From an uncultured Phascolarctobacterium sp. (lineage in GTDB: Bacteria; Bacillota; Negativicutes; Acidaminococcales; Acidaminococcaceae), in NCBI GenBank assembly GCA_958448515.1, contig CAUDEF010000023.1, positions 1 through 27,862 of the forward strand: a stretch of DNA of 27,862 nucleotides, written 5' to 3'. The translations under genes and the position numbers were made by a program. Below the pieces are notes generated by a model. That model saw only the letters and a list, made by a program, of their open reading frames with translations, searched no databases and was not told where the DNA came from. Positions 13,982 through 22,031 of this stretch are shown here, one piece after another (the first letter of the stretch is position 1; every line of letters starts with the position of its first letter).

Positions 13982-14670
13982 GAGCGCAGGCCTCCTTTAT
14001 AATAGGCTGTAAGAAAAACAGCAGTAATCACTATCATGGCTGGGATGAGAAAATTCTGCGGGCCAAAAAGTACAAGAGAAGCGGCGGTAACAATAAGTCC
14101 GCACAGGGCTGAGCCATGGGATGCGTTTGACTGCCACTGGCTTACAAAGATGGATAAAAATAAAGCAGCCAGCACAAAGTCCAGACCTTTGGTATTAATG
14201 GACAGATTACTGCCGATAAGTCCGCCGATTACTGCGCCTGCAACCCAGTAAAAATGGTTAAGCAGAGTTACGAAAAACATAAACCAGCCTTTATCAATGC
14301 CAGGGGGGATTTTGGCAGTGCAGTTAATGGAAAAGGATTCATCACACATGCCAAAAATAAGATAAAGCTTTTTCCAGCCGGTGTCTTTAAATTTTTCCAG
14401 CATGGAAATGCCGTAAAAAAGATGGCGGGAGTTAATCATCAGCGCCATTAAAAAAGCATAAAGCGGGTCAAAAGCCGTTAAAAGCAGATTGATGGTGACA
14501 AACTCCATGGAACCTGCAAAAATCAGCATACTCATAAAAAACGGATACCATACGGAAAAACCTTTCTGGGTCATTAAAAAACCATAAGAAGTACCCAAAA
14601 ATAAAAACGCTGCGCAGATTGGCAGCGTTAAAGGAAAAGCGGCTTTAAAGGCCGTCAGATATTTGTTCAT
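13978..14670 (-). CDS. azlC: AzlC, large subunit of branched-chain amino acid exporter
   Basis: A 230-residue membrane protein from ATG 14670, preferred over a GTG three codons upstream because the AGG at 14681-14679 lies 8 nt before it. Family hallmarks include FLFLGTSYGFL near 23-33, the AGSMEFV motif near 52-58, NSRHLFYG near 80-87 and the DESF motif near 110. It forms the transport channel with AzlD at the cytoplasmic membrane. The promoter is immediately upstream with almost no leader. Confidence 0.95.
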   Translation of the reverse strand: MNKYLTAFKAAFPLTLPICAAFLFLGTSYGFLMTQKGFSVWYPFFMSMLIFAGSMEFVTINLLLTAFDPLYAFLMALMINSRHLFYGISMLEKFKDTGWKKLYLIFGMCDESFSINCTAKIPPGIDKGWFMFFVTLLNHFYWVAGAVIGGLIGSNLSINTKGLDFVLAALFLSIFVSQWQSNASHGSALCGLIVTAASLVLFGPQNFLIPAMIVITAVFLTAYYKGGLRS

Positions 14671-14678
14671 TGTGTTCA

Positions 14679-14722
14679 CCTGCCTAAAAAAATATTCTAC
14701 AAAAGGCAGGAATTTTTGTCAA
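14679..14722 (-). promoter_or_regulatory. azlCD promoter with flanking inverted repeat
   Basis: On the minus strand TTGACA (14722-14717), 17 bp and TAGAAT (14699-14694). An inverted repeat CCTGCCT (minus strand, 14710-14704) and AGGCAGG (14685-14679) brackets the -10 box. The downstream arm also contains the azlC ribosome binding site. This is a candidate operator. Confidence 0.65.
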
Positions 14723-14727
14723 AGCTT

Positions 14728-15669
14728 TTATCTGTTTTTGGGCAAAAGCTCCGGCGGCAGTACGGGACAATAGTCATGCTCGCTTTCGCTGGCAGGGTTT
14801 ACATGTACCATGCAGTGCTTAACCAGCGGGAAATTAGCTTCGATAGCGGCATGCACAGTTTCGGCAATATGGTGAGCCTTAATCAGCGGCAGGTTATCAT
14901 CAGCGCTGATTCCCACATCCACATAAATACGGTTGCCGAACATTCTTGTAGACAGGCTGTCAATATGCTCCACGCCGGGAACTTTTTCAATAAGCTCCTG
15001 CAGAGCAACAGTGGTTGCGCAGTCACAGCTGCGGTCAACCATTTTATCAGTAGCGTCCTTAAATACTTCGTAGGAGGCGTGCAGAATCATTATGCAGATA
15101 ATAATGCTGGCTACAGGGTCCAAAACAGGATAGCCCATGCGTGCGCCTAAAATACCGATAAAGCTGCCTACAGAAGAAAGAGCGTCGCTGCGGTGATGCC
15201 AGGCGTCAGCCATTAACGCACCGGAGTTGATTTTATCGGCGGCGTTTTTAGTATACCAGAACATGGCTTCTTTTACGGCAATGGAGATTACTGCCGCCCA
15301 CAGCGCCATCTGGCCGGGAACAGTCAGCTCGGAGGCGTCAGCATACAGCACCTTCTGTACGCCGCTGTAGCCTATGCCAAGGGCAACCAAAGTCAGCATT
15401 ACTGCCAGAATAATAGCTGCCACGCATTCCAGACGTTCGTGGCCGTACTGGTGCTCGTCATCAGAAGCTTTGTTGGAGATTTTTACGCCTGCCATAACAA
15501 TAAAGGTACTGAAAACGTCAGAGGCAGAGTGAATGGCGTCAGAAATCATAGCGGCAGAATTGGCCATGATGCCGGCAGCCAGTTTGCCGAGGGCTAAAAT
15601 TAAGTTAGCCAGAATACTGTTGATGGAAACAATCATTGCCAGACGTTCCTGTTGGTTTTCAAATTTCAT
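14728..15669 (-). CDS. Cation diffusion facilitator (CDF) metal exporter, NiCo-riboswitch controlled
   Basis: A 313-residue protein from ATG 15669, chosen because AAAGGAGG (15682-15675) precedes it by 5 nt; an ORF extension upstream has no support. It has about six membrane segments. Metal-site motifs are visible: SDAIHSASD near 43-51 in TM2 and HHRSD at 158-162 (HxxxD) in TM5. A cytoplasmic domain (residues about 205-300) carries HIDSLSTR and ends in HVNP. It exports divalent metals in exchange for protons. The NiCo riboswitch upstream indicates that Co2+ and/or Ni2+ are the relevant substrates, so it is a czcD-type gene. Confidence 0.95.
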   Translation of the reverse strand: MKFENQQERLAMIVSINSILANLILALGKLAAGIMANSAAMISDAIHSASDVFSTFIVMAGVKISNKASDDEHQYGHERLECVAAIILAVMLTLVALGIGYSGVQKVLYADASELTVPGQMALWAAVISIAVKEAMFWYTKNAADKINSGALMADAWHHRSDALSSVGSFIGILGARMGYPVLDPVASIIICIMILHASYEVFKDATDKMVDRSCDCATTVALQELIEKVPGVEHIDSLSTRMFGNRIYVDVGISADDNLPLIKAHHIAETVHAAIEANFPLVKHCMVHVNPASESEHDYCPVLPPELLPKNR

Positions 15670-15709
15670 ATTATCCTCCTTTGGTCTTTGCGTCGCAGGC
15701 AAAATAAAA

Positions 15710-15746
15710 GCGCCTGCGGAATAGTAGTATACTGTCCCGCAGACGC
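15710..15746 (-). terminator. Terminator of the NiCo riboswitch expression platform
   Basis: On the minus strand GCGTCTGCGG (15746-15737) pairs with CCGCAGGCGC (15719-15710), one G-T pair, followed by U4-A-U4. The 5' arm is also part of the aptamer's last helix and GGGACAG strand, so ligand binding and termination compete for it. A later hairpin CGCAGGC/GCCTGCG could also form. Confidence 0.85.
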
Positions 15747-15815
15747 TGTGTTTCGAGTCTGCTGCCCAAAGGGCCCGGCTGCCAAAACCAGAGAAGGTTT
15801 ACCGCCTGATCAGAT
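15726..15815 (-). ncRNA. NiCo riboswitch (Co2+/Ni2+ sensor)
   Basis: Minus-strand reading gives the conserved elements in order: CTGATCAGGCGGT, a hairpin AAACC/GGTTT, GGCAGCCGGGC, a CCC/GGG hairpin ending in GCAGCAGAC, then a helix leading to GTCTGCGGGACAG. This matches the four-way-junction NiCo class, known upstream of czcD-like CDF genes, which is exactly the downstream gene here. In that class metal binding stabilises the aptamer and prevents termination. Boundaries are approximate. Confidence 0.88.
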
Positions 15816-15854
15816 TGCATTGTAGTTACTATGCAGTGCAAAGAGATTATAAGT

Positions 15855-15883
15855 ATTGTACTTGCAGGCGCAGGCTTTGTCAA
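15855..15883 (-). promoter_or_regulatory. Promoter of the NiCo riboswitch-CDF unit
   Basis: Minus strand TTGACA (15883-15878), 17 bp, TACAAT (15860-15855). It lies directly after the end of the thioredoxin reductase gene. Confidence 0.82.
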
Positions 15884-15886
15884 GCT

Positions 15887-17146
15887 TTATTTGCGCAGAT
15901 ATTTTAATGCGCTCTGAGCGGCAATGGCACCGTCGCTGGTAGCGGTTACTACCTGACGCAGTACTTTGGCGCATACATCGCCGGCACCATAGATGCCTTC
16001 AATACCGGTAGCCATAAAATCATCTACAATAAGATAGCCCTGCGGATTGGTAATGCCCAGGTCTTTGACAAAGCTGGTTGCAGGGTCAGCACCGATGTAG
16101 GGGAAAATACCGTTGGCGCGGATGATTTCTTCTTCGTTAGTCTGAGTATTTAAAACGCGCATGCCGGCAACTTTGTTGTTTTCGATTAATACTTCCAGAG
16201 AGTTGCGGAAGGGCAGAACTTTGATTTTTGGGTTGTCGGCAACCTTCTGCTGGATAATCAGCTCCGCATTGTATTTATCGCTGCGGGCAAGAATGGTGAT
16301 TTCAGAAGCAAATTCTGACAGGTAGAGAGATTCTTCAAAAGCTGCATTGCCTGCGCCGACGATAATAACAGGCTTGTTGCGGTAAAAGGCTGCGTCGCAG
16401 ACAGCGCAGAAGCTGATGCCGCGGCCAATCATTTCTGTTTCGCCGGGAATGTTTAAAGTGCGTTCCACAGTGCCGGTGGCAATAATAACAGCAGGAGCTT
16501 TAAATACTCTGCCGCTTTCGCAGGTGATGGTTTTAATATCGCCGGCAGCAACAGAGGTTACTTTTTCGTACAGATAGGCAGTGCCAAGAGCCATGGCCTG
16601 TTCATAAATGTCATAGGCCAGCCGAGAGCCGTTGACATTTTTGATGCCGGGCCAGTTTTCAATTTCAAAGGTTTTAATAAGCTTGCCGCCGGGGGCAAAG
16701 GATTCCAGTACCAGAGTTTTCAGTCCGGCACGGCGTGCGTAGATGGCAGCAGTCAAGCCTGCAGCGCCGCCGCCGATAACAATCAGATCATAGTTGTGTT
16801 CCGGCTCAGGTTCAACAGGGGGCTGGCTGCCGATAAGCTTTTCAAGTCTGGGCTGCAGTCTTTCCAGAGGCAAAAAGCCGCTGTAGCGGGAAACAATTTC
16901 TCCCTCCTTAATGAAAAGCAGTCCCGGAATAATGGTAATATCCAGCTCTTCTGTCAAAGCAGGTTCCTTATCAATATCTATTTTGACAATGTCAATTTTA
17001 TCGCCCATAGCTTCGTCAATATCCTGCAAAACGTAGTTCAGCATTTTACAGGGGCCACACCAGGCAGCAAAAAAATCTGCCAGAAAGGTTTTCTTTTCTG
17101 CCAGCATCTGTTTAAATTCCGCGGCAGTTGGATACAGTATGGACAT
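15887..17146 (-). CDS. Thioredoxin-thioredoxin reductase fusion protein
   Basis: A 419-residue protein from ATG 17146; AAGGAAG lies 8 nt upstream, whereas the in-frame GTG 17155 has no spacing. Residues 1-105 form a complete thioredoxin domain with the active site WCGPC (Cys30, Cys33) and the cis-Pro loop TIIPGLL. A proline/glutamate linker (PPVEPEPE, about 108-116) leads to a low-molecular-weight thioredoxin reductase: FAD motif VIGGGAAGLTAA, GGKLIKTFEIENWPG, redox pair Cys247-A-V-Cys250, NADPH motif VGAGNAAFEES and the C-terminal GIYGAGD. The protein should pass electrons from NADPH through FAD and the CxxC to its own thioredoxin. The order is thioredoxin first, the reverse of the mycobacterial TrxR-Trx fusion. 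Confidence 0.95.
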   Translation of the reverse strand: MSILYPTAAEFKQMLAEKKTFLADFFAAWCGPCKMLNYVLQDIDEAMGDKIDIVKIDIDKEPALTEELDITIIPGLLFIKEGEIVSRYSGFLPLERLQPRLEKLIGSQPPVEPEPEHNYDLIVIGGGAAGLTAAIYARRAGLKTLVLESFAPGGKLIKTFEIENWPGIKNVNGSRLAYDIYEQAMALGTAYLYEKVTSVAAGDIKTITCESGRVFKAPAVIIATGTVERTLNIPGETEMIGRGISFCAVCDAAFYRNKPVIIVGAGNAAFEESLYLSEFASEITILARSDKYNAELIIQQKVADNPKIKVLPFRNSLEVLIENNKVAGMRVLNTQTNEEEIIRANGIFPYIGADPATSFVKDLGITNPQGYLIVDDFMATGIEGIYGAGDVCAKVLRQVVTATSDGAIAAQSALKYLRK

Positions 17147-17155
17147 AACAGTCAC

Positions 17156-17478
17156 TTCCTTTGTCAGAACAAAACAGCAGATGCCGTCCGTTCATATATT
17201 AATGGTATATGTCAATTATACAATAAATAATAGTTTTTGTTTAGAATTTTTGTAAAAAATAATATAAATGATGTTACATATCAGTTTGTCTATTGTATAC
17301 AAAAAGCAGTATAATTGTGTAGAAAATTTCCAATTATAGCGAAAATAAGCTATTTGCAAGAAAGTAATTGACATTATAAAATACAAAAGGTTATAATTTT
17401 AACAATTAACACCTGTTAACAAAATAAAAGTGTAACAAAGTATTTGGTTTGTAATAATCTGAAATGAGGGGTTGGATT
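17156..17478. promoter_or_regulatory. Divergent regulatory region between trx fusion and gltB
   Basis: About 320 bp of very AT-rich DNA without a gene. Toward gltB there are two promoters: TTGTCT (17286-17291)-18 bp-TATAAT (17310-17315) and TTGACA (17368-17373)-18 bp-TATAAT (17392-17397). The palindrome TTAACA-CC-TGTTAA (17406-17419) sits over the expected start of the second and is a candidate operator. On the minus strand a TATAAT with a poor -35 (TAAACA) may serve the thioredoxin gene. Confidence 0.65.
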
Positions 17479-20400
17479 ATGAAAGAAGTAAATCGACAGG
17501 AGGGCTTCAGCCAGCAGGGGCTGTACCATCCGCAGTTTGAACACGATGCCTGCGGCATTGGTGTAGTTGTTGATATTAAAGGCAGACAGACTTATTCTAC
17601 CGTAGATGATGCGCTGAAAATTGTTGAAAAGCTGGAGCATCGCGCCGGTAAGGATGCTCAGGGCAAAACAGGCGACGGCGTAGGCATTATGCTGCAGATT
17701 TCTCATCGCTTTTTCAGCAAGGCGGCTGCTGCCATGGGACTGGATTTGGGTGAAGCCCGTGATTATGGCGTAGGCATGTTCTTTTTTCCGCAGGATACTT
17801 TAAAACGTAATCAGGCGAAAAAGATGTTTGAAATAATTGTTGCCAAAGAAGGCATGGAGTTTTTGGGCTGGCGCGAAGTACCCGTATGTCCGGAAATTTT
17901 AGGACAGAAGGCACTGGAAAAAATGCCCAGCATTCAGCAGGCGTTTATCCGCAGACCGGAGGGCGTGCAGCGGGGACTGGAATTTGACCGCAAGCTGTAC
18001 ATTGCCCGCAGGGTATTTGAGCAGTCTAACGACAATACCTATGTGCCGTCCTTATCCAGCCGTACTATTGTTTATAAAGGTATGTTTCTTGTGCAGGAGC
18101 TGCGCAAGTTTTATCTTGATTTGCAGGACGAGGATTACGGCAGTGCCATTGCCTGCGTTCATTCACGCTTTTCTACCAATACCAATCCGTCCTGGGAAAG
18201 AGCGCATCCGTACCATTTTATCTGCCACAATGGCGAAATTAACACCATTCGCGGCAATGTGGACAGAATGCTGGCCCGTGAGGAAACCTTCCACAGCACT
18301 GTTTTAAGTGATGATGATCTGGATAAGGTATTCCCCGTTGTCAACAGTGCAGGCTCTGACTCTGCCATGCTGGACAACACTCTGGAATTTATGGTAATGA
18401 ACGGCATTGACCTGCCTTTGGCGGTAATGACTACTATTCCCGAACCGTGGATGAAGGACAATACTATTACCCGCGCAAAACGCGATTTATACCAGTATTA
18501 TGCAATTATGATGGAGCCATGGGACGGCCCGGCTTCCATTTTGTTCTCTGACGGCGACAGTGTAGGCGCTGTTCTTGACCGCAACGGTCTGCGCCCCAGC
18601 CGTTATTATATTACCGATGATGATAAGCTGTTCTTATCTTCCGAGGTAGGCACTCTTGATACAGATGCAGCACATATTGTGAAAAAATCCCGCCTGCAGC
18701 CGGGCAAAATGCTGTTGGTTGATACAGTGCAGGGACGCATTATTGAAGATACAGAGCTGAAAGAAAGCTATGCGGCACGTCAGCCTTATGGCGAATGGCT
18801 GGACAGAGGTCTTTTGAATCTGGAAGATTTGCCCATTCCCAACCAGAAGGGCATTTCCTACTCCCGCGAAGAGCTGACCAGACTGCAGAAGGCTTTTGGC
18901 TATACTTATGAAGATGTTAAAAATACTATTCTGCCAATGGCGCGCACCGGCTCAGAGCCTACTGCGTCCATGGGTATTGATGTACCGCTGGCAGTGCTTT
19001 CTGACCATAAACAGCCGCTGTTTAACTATTTCAAACAGCTTTTTGCTCAGGTAACCAATCCGCCCATTGACGCTATCCGTGAAAACATTGTAACCGATAC
19101 CACTGTTTACGTGGGCAATGACGGCAATCTGCTGGAGGAAAAGGCAGATAATGCCAGGGCGCTGAAAATCAACAAGCCTATTTTAAGTCAGGTAGAGCTG
19201 ATGAAAATTCGCTCCATGAATGAAGAAGGCTTTAAAGTTGAAACTGTTTCTATTTTGTACTATAAAAATACACCGCTGAAAAGAGCGCTGGATCAGCTCT
19301 TTGTAACTGTGGACCGCGCTTACAGACACGGCGCCAATATTGTTATTTTGTCCGACCGCGGTGTGGACGAAAACCATGTAGCTATTCCGTCCCTTCTGGC
19401 AGTGTCTGCAGTAGAGCGTTATCTGATCCGTACTAAAAAATCTTCTGCCATTTCTCTGGTGCTGGAATCTGCTGAGCCTCGTGATGTACAGCATTTTGCG
19501 GCGCTCCTTGGCTACGGCGCAAGAGCCATTAATCCTTATCTTGCCCACGATACCATTGGTGCTTTAATAGATCAGGAGCTTTTGGACAAGGATTATTACA
19601 CTGCAGTTAAAGACTACAACGCGGCAGTTTTAAGCGGCATTGTAAAAATTGCTTCCAAAATGGGTATTTCCACCATTCAGTCCTATCAGTCTGCGCAGAT
19701 TTTTGAGGCTGTAGGCATTGATAAAAAAGTGGTGGATAAATACTTTACCGGCACTTTAAGCCGCGTGGAAGGCATTGGCTTAAAAGAAATTGAACAGCTT
19801 GTTGACGCTCATCATTCCAAAGCCTTTGACCCCCTTGGACTTGCAGGTGACCCTACTTTAGACAGCGAAGGTGAGCATAAGGTGCGTGCAGGACAGGAAG
19901 ACCATATGTACAGTCCGCAGATTATTCACCTTTTGCAGCAGGCTGTCTGGAACGGCAGTTATGATACCTATAAGGCGTATGCGGCGCTGGTGGATGACCC
20001 GCGCAACCCCCATACCCTGCGCGGGCTGATGGAAATGCAGTATCAGGAAGAACCTTTGCCTTTAGATGAGATTGAAAGTGTGGATTCTATCGTTAAACGC
20101 TTTAAAACAGGTGCCATGTCCTTTGGCTCTATTTCCCGTGAGGCCCATGAATGTATTGCCATAGCTATGAACACTCTGGGCGGCATGTCCAACTCCGGCG
20201 AAGGCGGCGAAGACCCGGCACGTTTTGATACGCTGGCTAATTCTGCCATTAAGCAGGTTGCCTCCGGTCGTTTTGGTGTAACCAGTGCTTATCTGGTATC
20301 TGCCAAAGACATTCAGATTAAAATGGCTCAGGGTGCTAAACCCGGCGAGGGCGGACATCTGCCGGGCAAAAAAGTAACTCCGGAAGTTGGCCGTACAAGA

Positions 20401-22020
20401 CATTCCACTCCCGGCGTAACCTTGATTTCACCGCCGCCTCATCACGATATTTATTCTATTGAGGATTTGGCGCAGCTGATTTACGATTTGAAAAATGCCA
20501 ACCGCAGAGCGCGTATTTCTGTAAAACTCTGCTCTGAACCGGGTGTTGGCACTATTGCCTCCGGTGTTGCCAAGGCCGGCGCTCAGGCTGTGCTTATCTG
20601 CGGCTATGACGGCGGCACAGGCGCGGCGCCCCGCAGCTCCATTCATACAGCAGGCGTGCCCTGGGAGCTTGGCATTGCCGAGGCGCACCAGACCCTGATT
20701 ATGAACGATTTGCGTTCCCGTGTGGCACTTGAAGTTGACGGCAAGCTGATGAGCGGACGCGATGTAGCTATTGCCTGCATGCTGGGCGCAGAAGAATTTG
20801 GCTTTGCTACAACAGCACTGGTAACCATGGGCTGCGTAATGATGCGTGTCTGCAATCTGGGTACCTGCCCCATGGGCATTGCCACTCAGGACCCTCAGCT
20901 GCGCAAACGCTTTATGGGCAAACCTGAATATGTAATGAACTTTATGCGCTTTGTGGCTCAGGATTTGCGCGAACACATGGCAAAACTGGGCGTGCGCACT
21001 GTGGAAGAACTGGTTGGCCGTACCGATTTGCTGCAGGTGCGTGAGCATGCGGTAAATGAAAGAGCGGCTACTGTTGATTTAAGCGCTGTTTTGACCAATA
21101 CCTTTGCCGGACAGGATATTAAACGTCACTTCTCTCCGGAAGACAGCTATGACTTTGAACTGGAAAACACTGTAGATATGAAGCTGATTAAAAAGCTGAA
21201 AAAAGCACTGGCAGCAGGCGAAAAGAAAACTGTCAGCGTGCGTGTAACCTCTACTGACCGTACTTTGGGAACCATGCTGGGCAGCGATATTACAAGGCTC
21301 CACGGCAATACTCTTGCTGATGATACCTTTGTTATCAAATGCCAGGGCGGCGCGGGCCAGTCTTTGGGTGCCTTTATTCCCAAAGGTCTGACACTGGAAA
21401 TTGAGGGCGACTGCAACGACCATGTAGGCAAAGGCCTTTCCGGCGGCAAAATTATCGTTTATCCTCCGGAAAACGCGGCTTATAAGGCAGAAGATAATAT
21501 TATTATCGGTAATGTAGCTTTGTACGGCGCAACCAGCGGCAAGGCGTTTATCAACGGTATGGCAGGCGAACGCTTTGCCATCAGAAACTCCGGCGCCGTA
21601 GCAGTTGTTGAAGGCGTAGGCGACCATGGCTGCGAGTATATGACCGGCGGCAAGGTAGTTGTACTTGGCCCCACAGGCAAAAACTTCGCGGCAGGCATGT
21701 CCGGCGGTATTGCCTATGTATGGGACGAAAACAGAGATTTGTACCTGCGCATGAACAAAGCGCTGGTTTCTGTTGAGCCGGTAACGGAAAAACATGATAT
21801 TGCCGAGCTCAGACAGCTGCTGACAGAGCATGTACAGGCTACAGGATCCCCTAAAGCTAAAAAGATTCTGGCAGATTTAGAGCACAAAGTTTCCTGCTTT
21901 AAAAAGATTCTGCCCCGTGACTATGATAAGATGATGCGCACCATTGCCGTATTTGAAAGTCAGGGCATGAGCAGAGAAGAAGCAGAAATTGCTGCCTTTA
22001 ATGCCAGCAGCAAAGAGTGA
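17479..22020 (+). CDS. gltB: Glutamate synthase (NADPH) large subunit
   Basis: A 1513-residue protein from ATG 17479, with GAGGGG (17466-17471) 7 nt upstream; the in-frame ATG 17464 lacks a site. It transfers the glutamine amide to 2-oxoglutarate. Cys25 in HDACGIG is the class II amidotransferase nucleophile, so a 24-residue propeptide is probably removed. The amidotransferase domain runs to about 430, the central domain to about 760 and the FMN-binding synthase domain to about 1190, where Cys1119, Cys1125 and Cys1130 bind the 3Fe-4S cluster (CVMMRVC then NLGTC). The GXGXG beta-helix domain fills about 1240-1440. The length is normal for bacterial GltB. It is followed 11 bp later by gltD. Confidence 0.98.
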   Translation: MKEVNRQEGFSQQGLYHPQFEHDACGIGVVVDIKGRQTYSTVDDALKIVEKLEHRAGKDAQGKTGDGVGIMLQISHRFFSKAAAAMGLDLGEARDYGVGMFFFPQDTLKRNQAKKMFEIIVAKEGMEFLGWREVPVCPEILGQKALEKMPSIQQAFIRRPEGVQRGLEFDRKLYIARRVFEQSNDNTYVPSLSSRTIVYKGMFLVQELRKFYLDLQDEDYGSAIACVHSRFSTNTNPSWERAHPYHFICHNGEINTIRGNVDRMLAREETFHSTVLSDDDLDKVFPVVNSAGSDSAMLDNTLEFMVMNGIDLPLAVMTTIPEPWMKDNTITRAKRDLYQYYAIMMEPWDGPASILFSDGDSVGAVLDRNGLRPSRYYITDDDKLFLSSEVGTLDTDAAHIVKKSRLQPGKMLLVDTVQGRIIEDTELKESYAARQPYGEWLDRGLLNLEDLPIPNQKGISYSREELTRLQKAFGYTYEDVKNTILPMARTGSEPTASMGIDVPLAVLSDHKQPLFNYFKQLFAQVTNPPIDAIRENIVTDTTVYVGNDGNLLEEKADNARALKINKPILSQVELMKIRSMNEEGFKVETVSILYYKNTPLKRALDQLFVTVDRAYRHGANIVILSDRGVDENHVAIPSLLAVSAVERYLIRTKKSSAISLVLESAEPRDVQHFAALLGYGARAINPYLAHDTIGALIDQELLDKDYYTAVKDYNAAVLSGIVKIASKMGISTIQSYQSAQIFEAVGIDKKVVDKYFTGTLSRVEGIGLKEIEQLVDAHHSKAFDPLGLAGDPTLDSEGEHKVRAGQEDHMYSPQIIHLLQQAVWNGSYDTYKAYAALVDDPRNPHTLRGLMEMQYQEEPLPLDEIESVDSIVKRFKTGAMSFGSISREAHECIAIAMNTLGGMSNSGEGGEDPARFDTLANSAIKQVASGRFGVTSAYLVSAKDIQIKMAQGAKPGEGGHLPGKKVTPEVGRTRHSTPGVTLISPPPHHDIYSIEDLAQLIYDLKNANRRARISVKLCSEPGVGTIASGVAKAGAQAVLICGYDGGTGAAPRSSIHTAGVPWELGIAEAHQTLIMNDLRSRVALEVDGKLMSGRDVAIACMLGAEEFGFATTALVTMGCVMMRVCNLGTCPMGIATQDPQLRKRFMGKPEYVMNFMRFVAQDLREHMAKLGVRTVEELVGRTDLLQVREHAVNERAATVDLSAVLTNTFAGQDIKRHFSPEDSYDFELENTVDMKLIKKLKKALAAGEKKTVSVRVTSTDRTLGTMLGSDITRLHGNTLADDTFVIKCQGGAGQSLGAFIPKGLTLEIEGDCNDHVGKGLSGGKIIVYPPENAAYKAEDNIIIGNVALYGATSGKAFINGMAGERFAIRNSGAVAVVEGVGDHGCEYMTGGKVVVLGPTGKNFAAGMSGGIAYVWDENRDLYLRMNKALVSVEPVTEKHDIAELRQLLTEHVQATGSPKAKKILADLEHKVSCFKKILPRDYDKMMRTIAVFESQGMSREEAEIAAFNASSKE

Positions 22021-22031
22021 GGGGGATAAAA

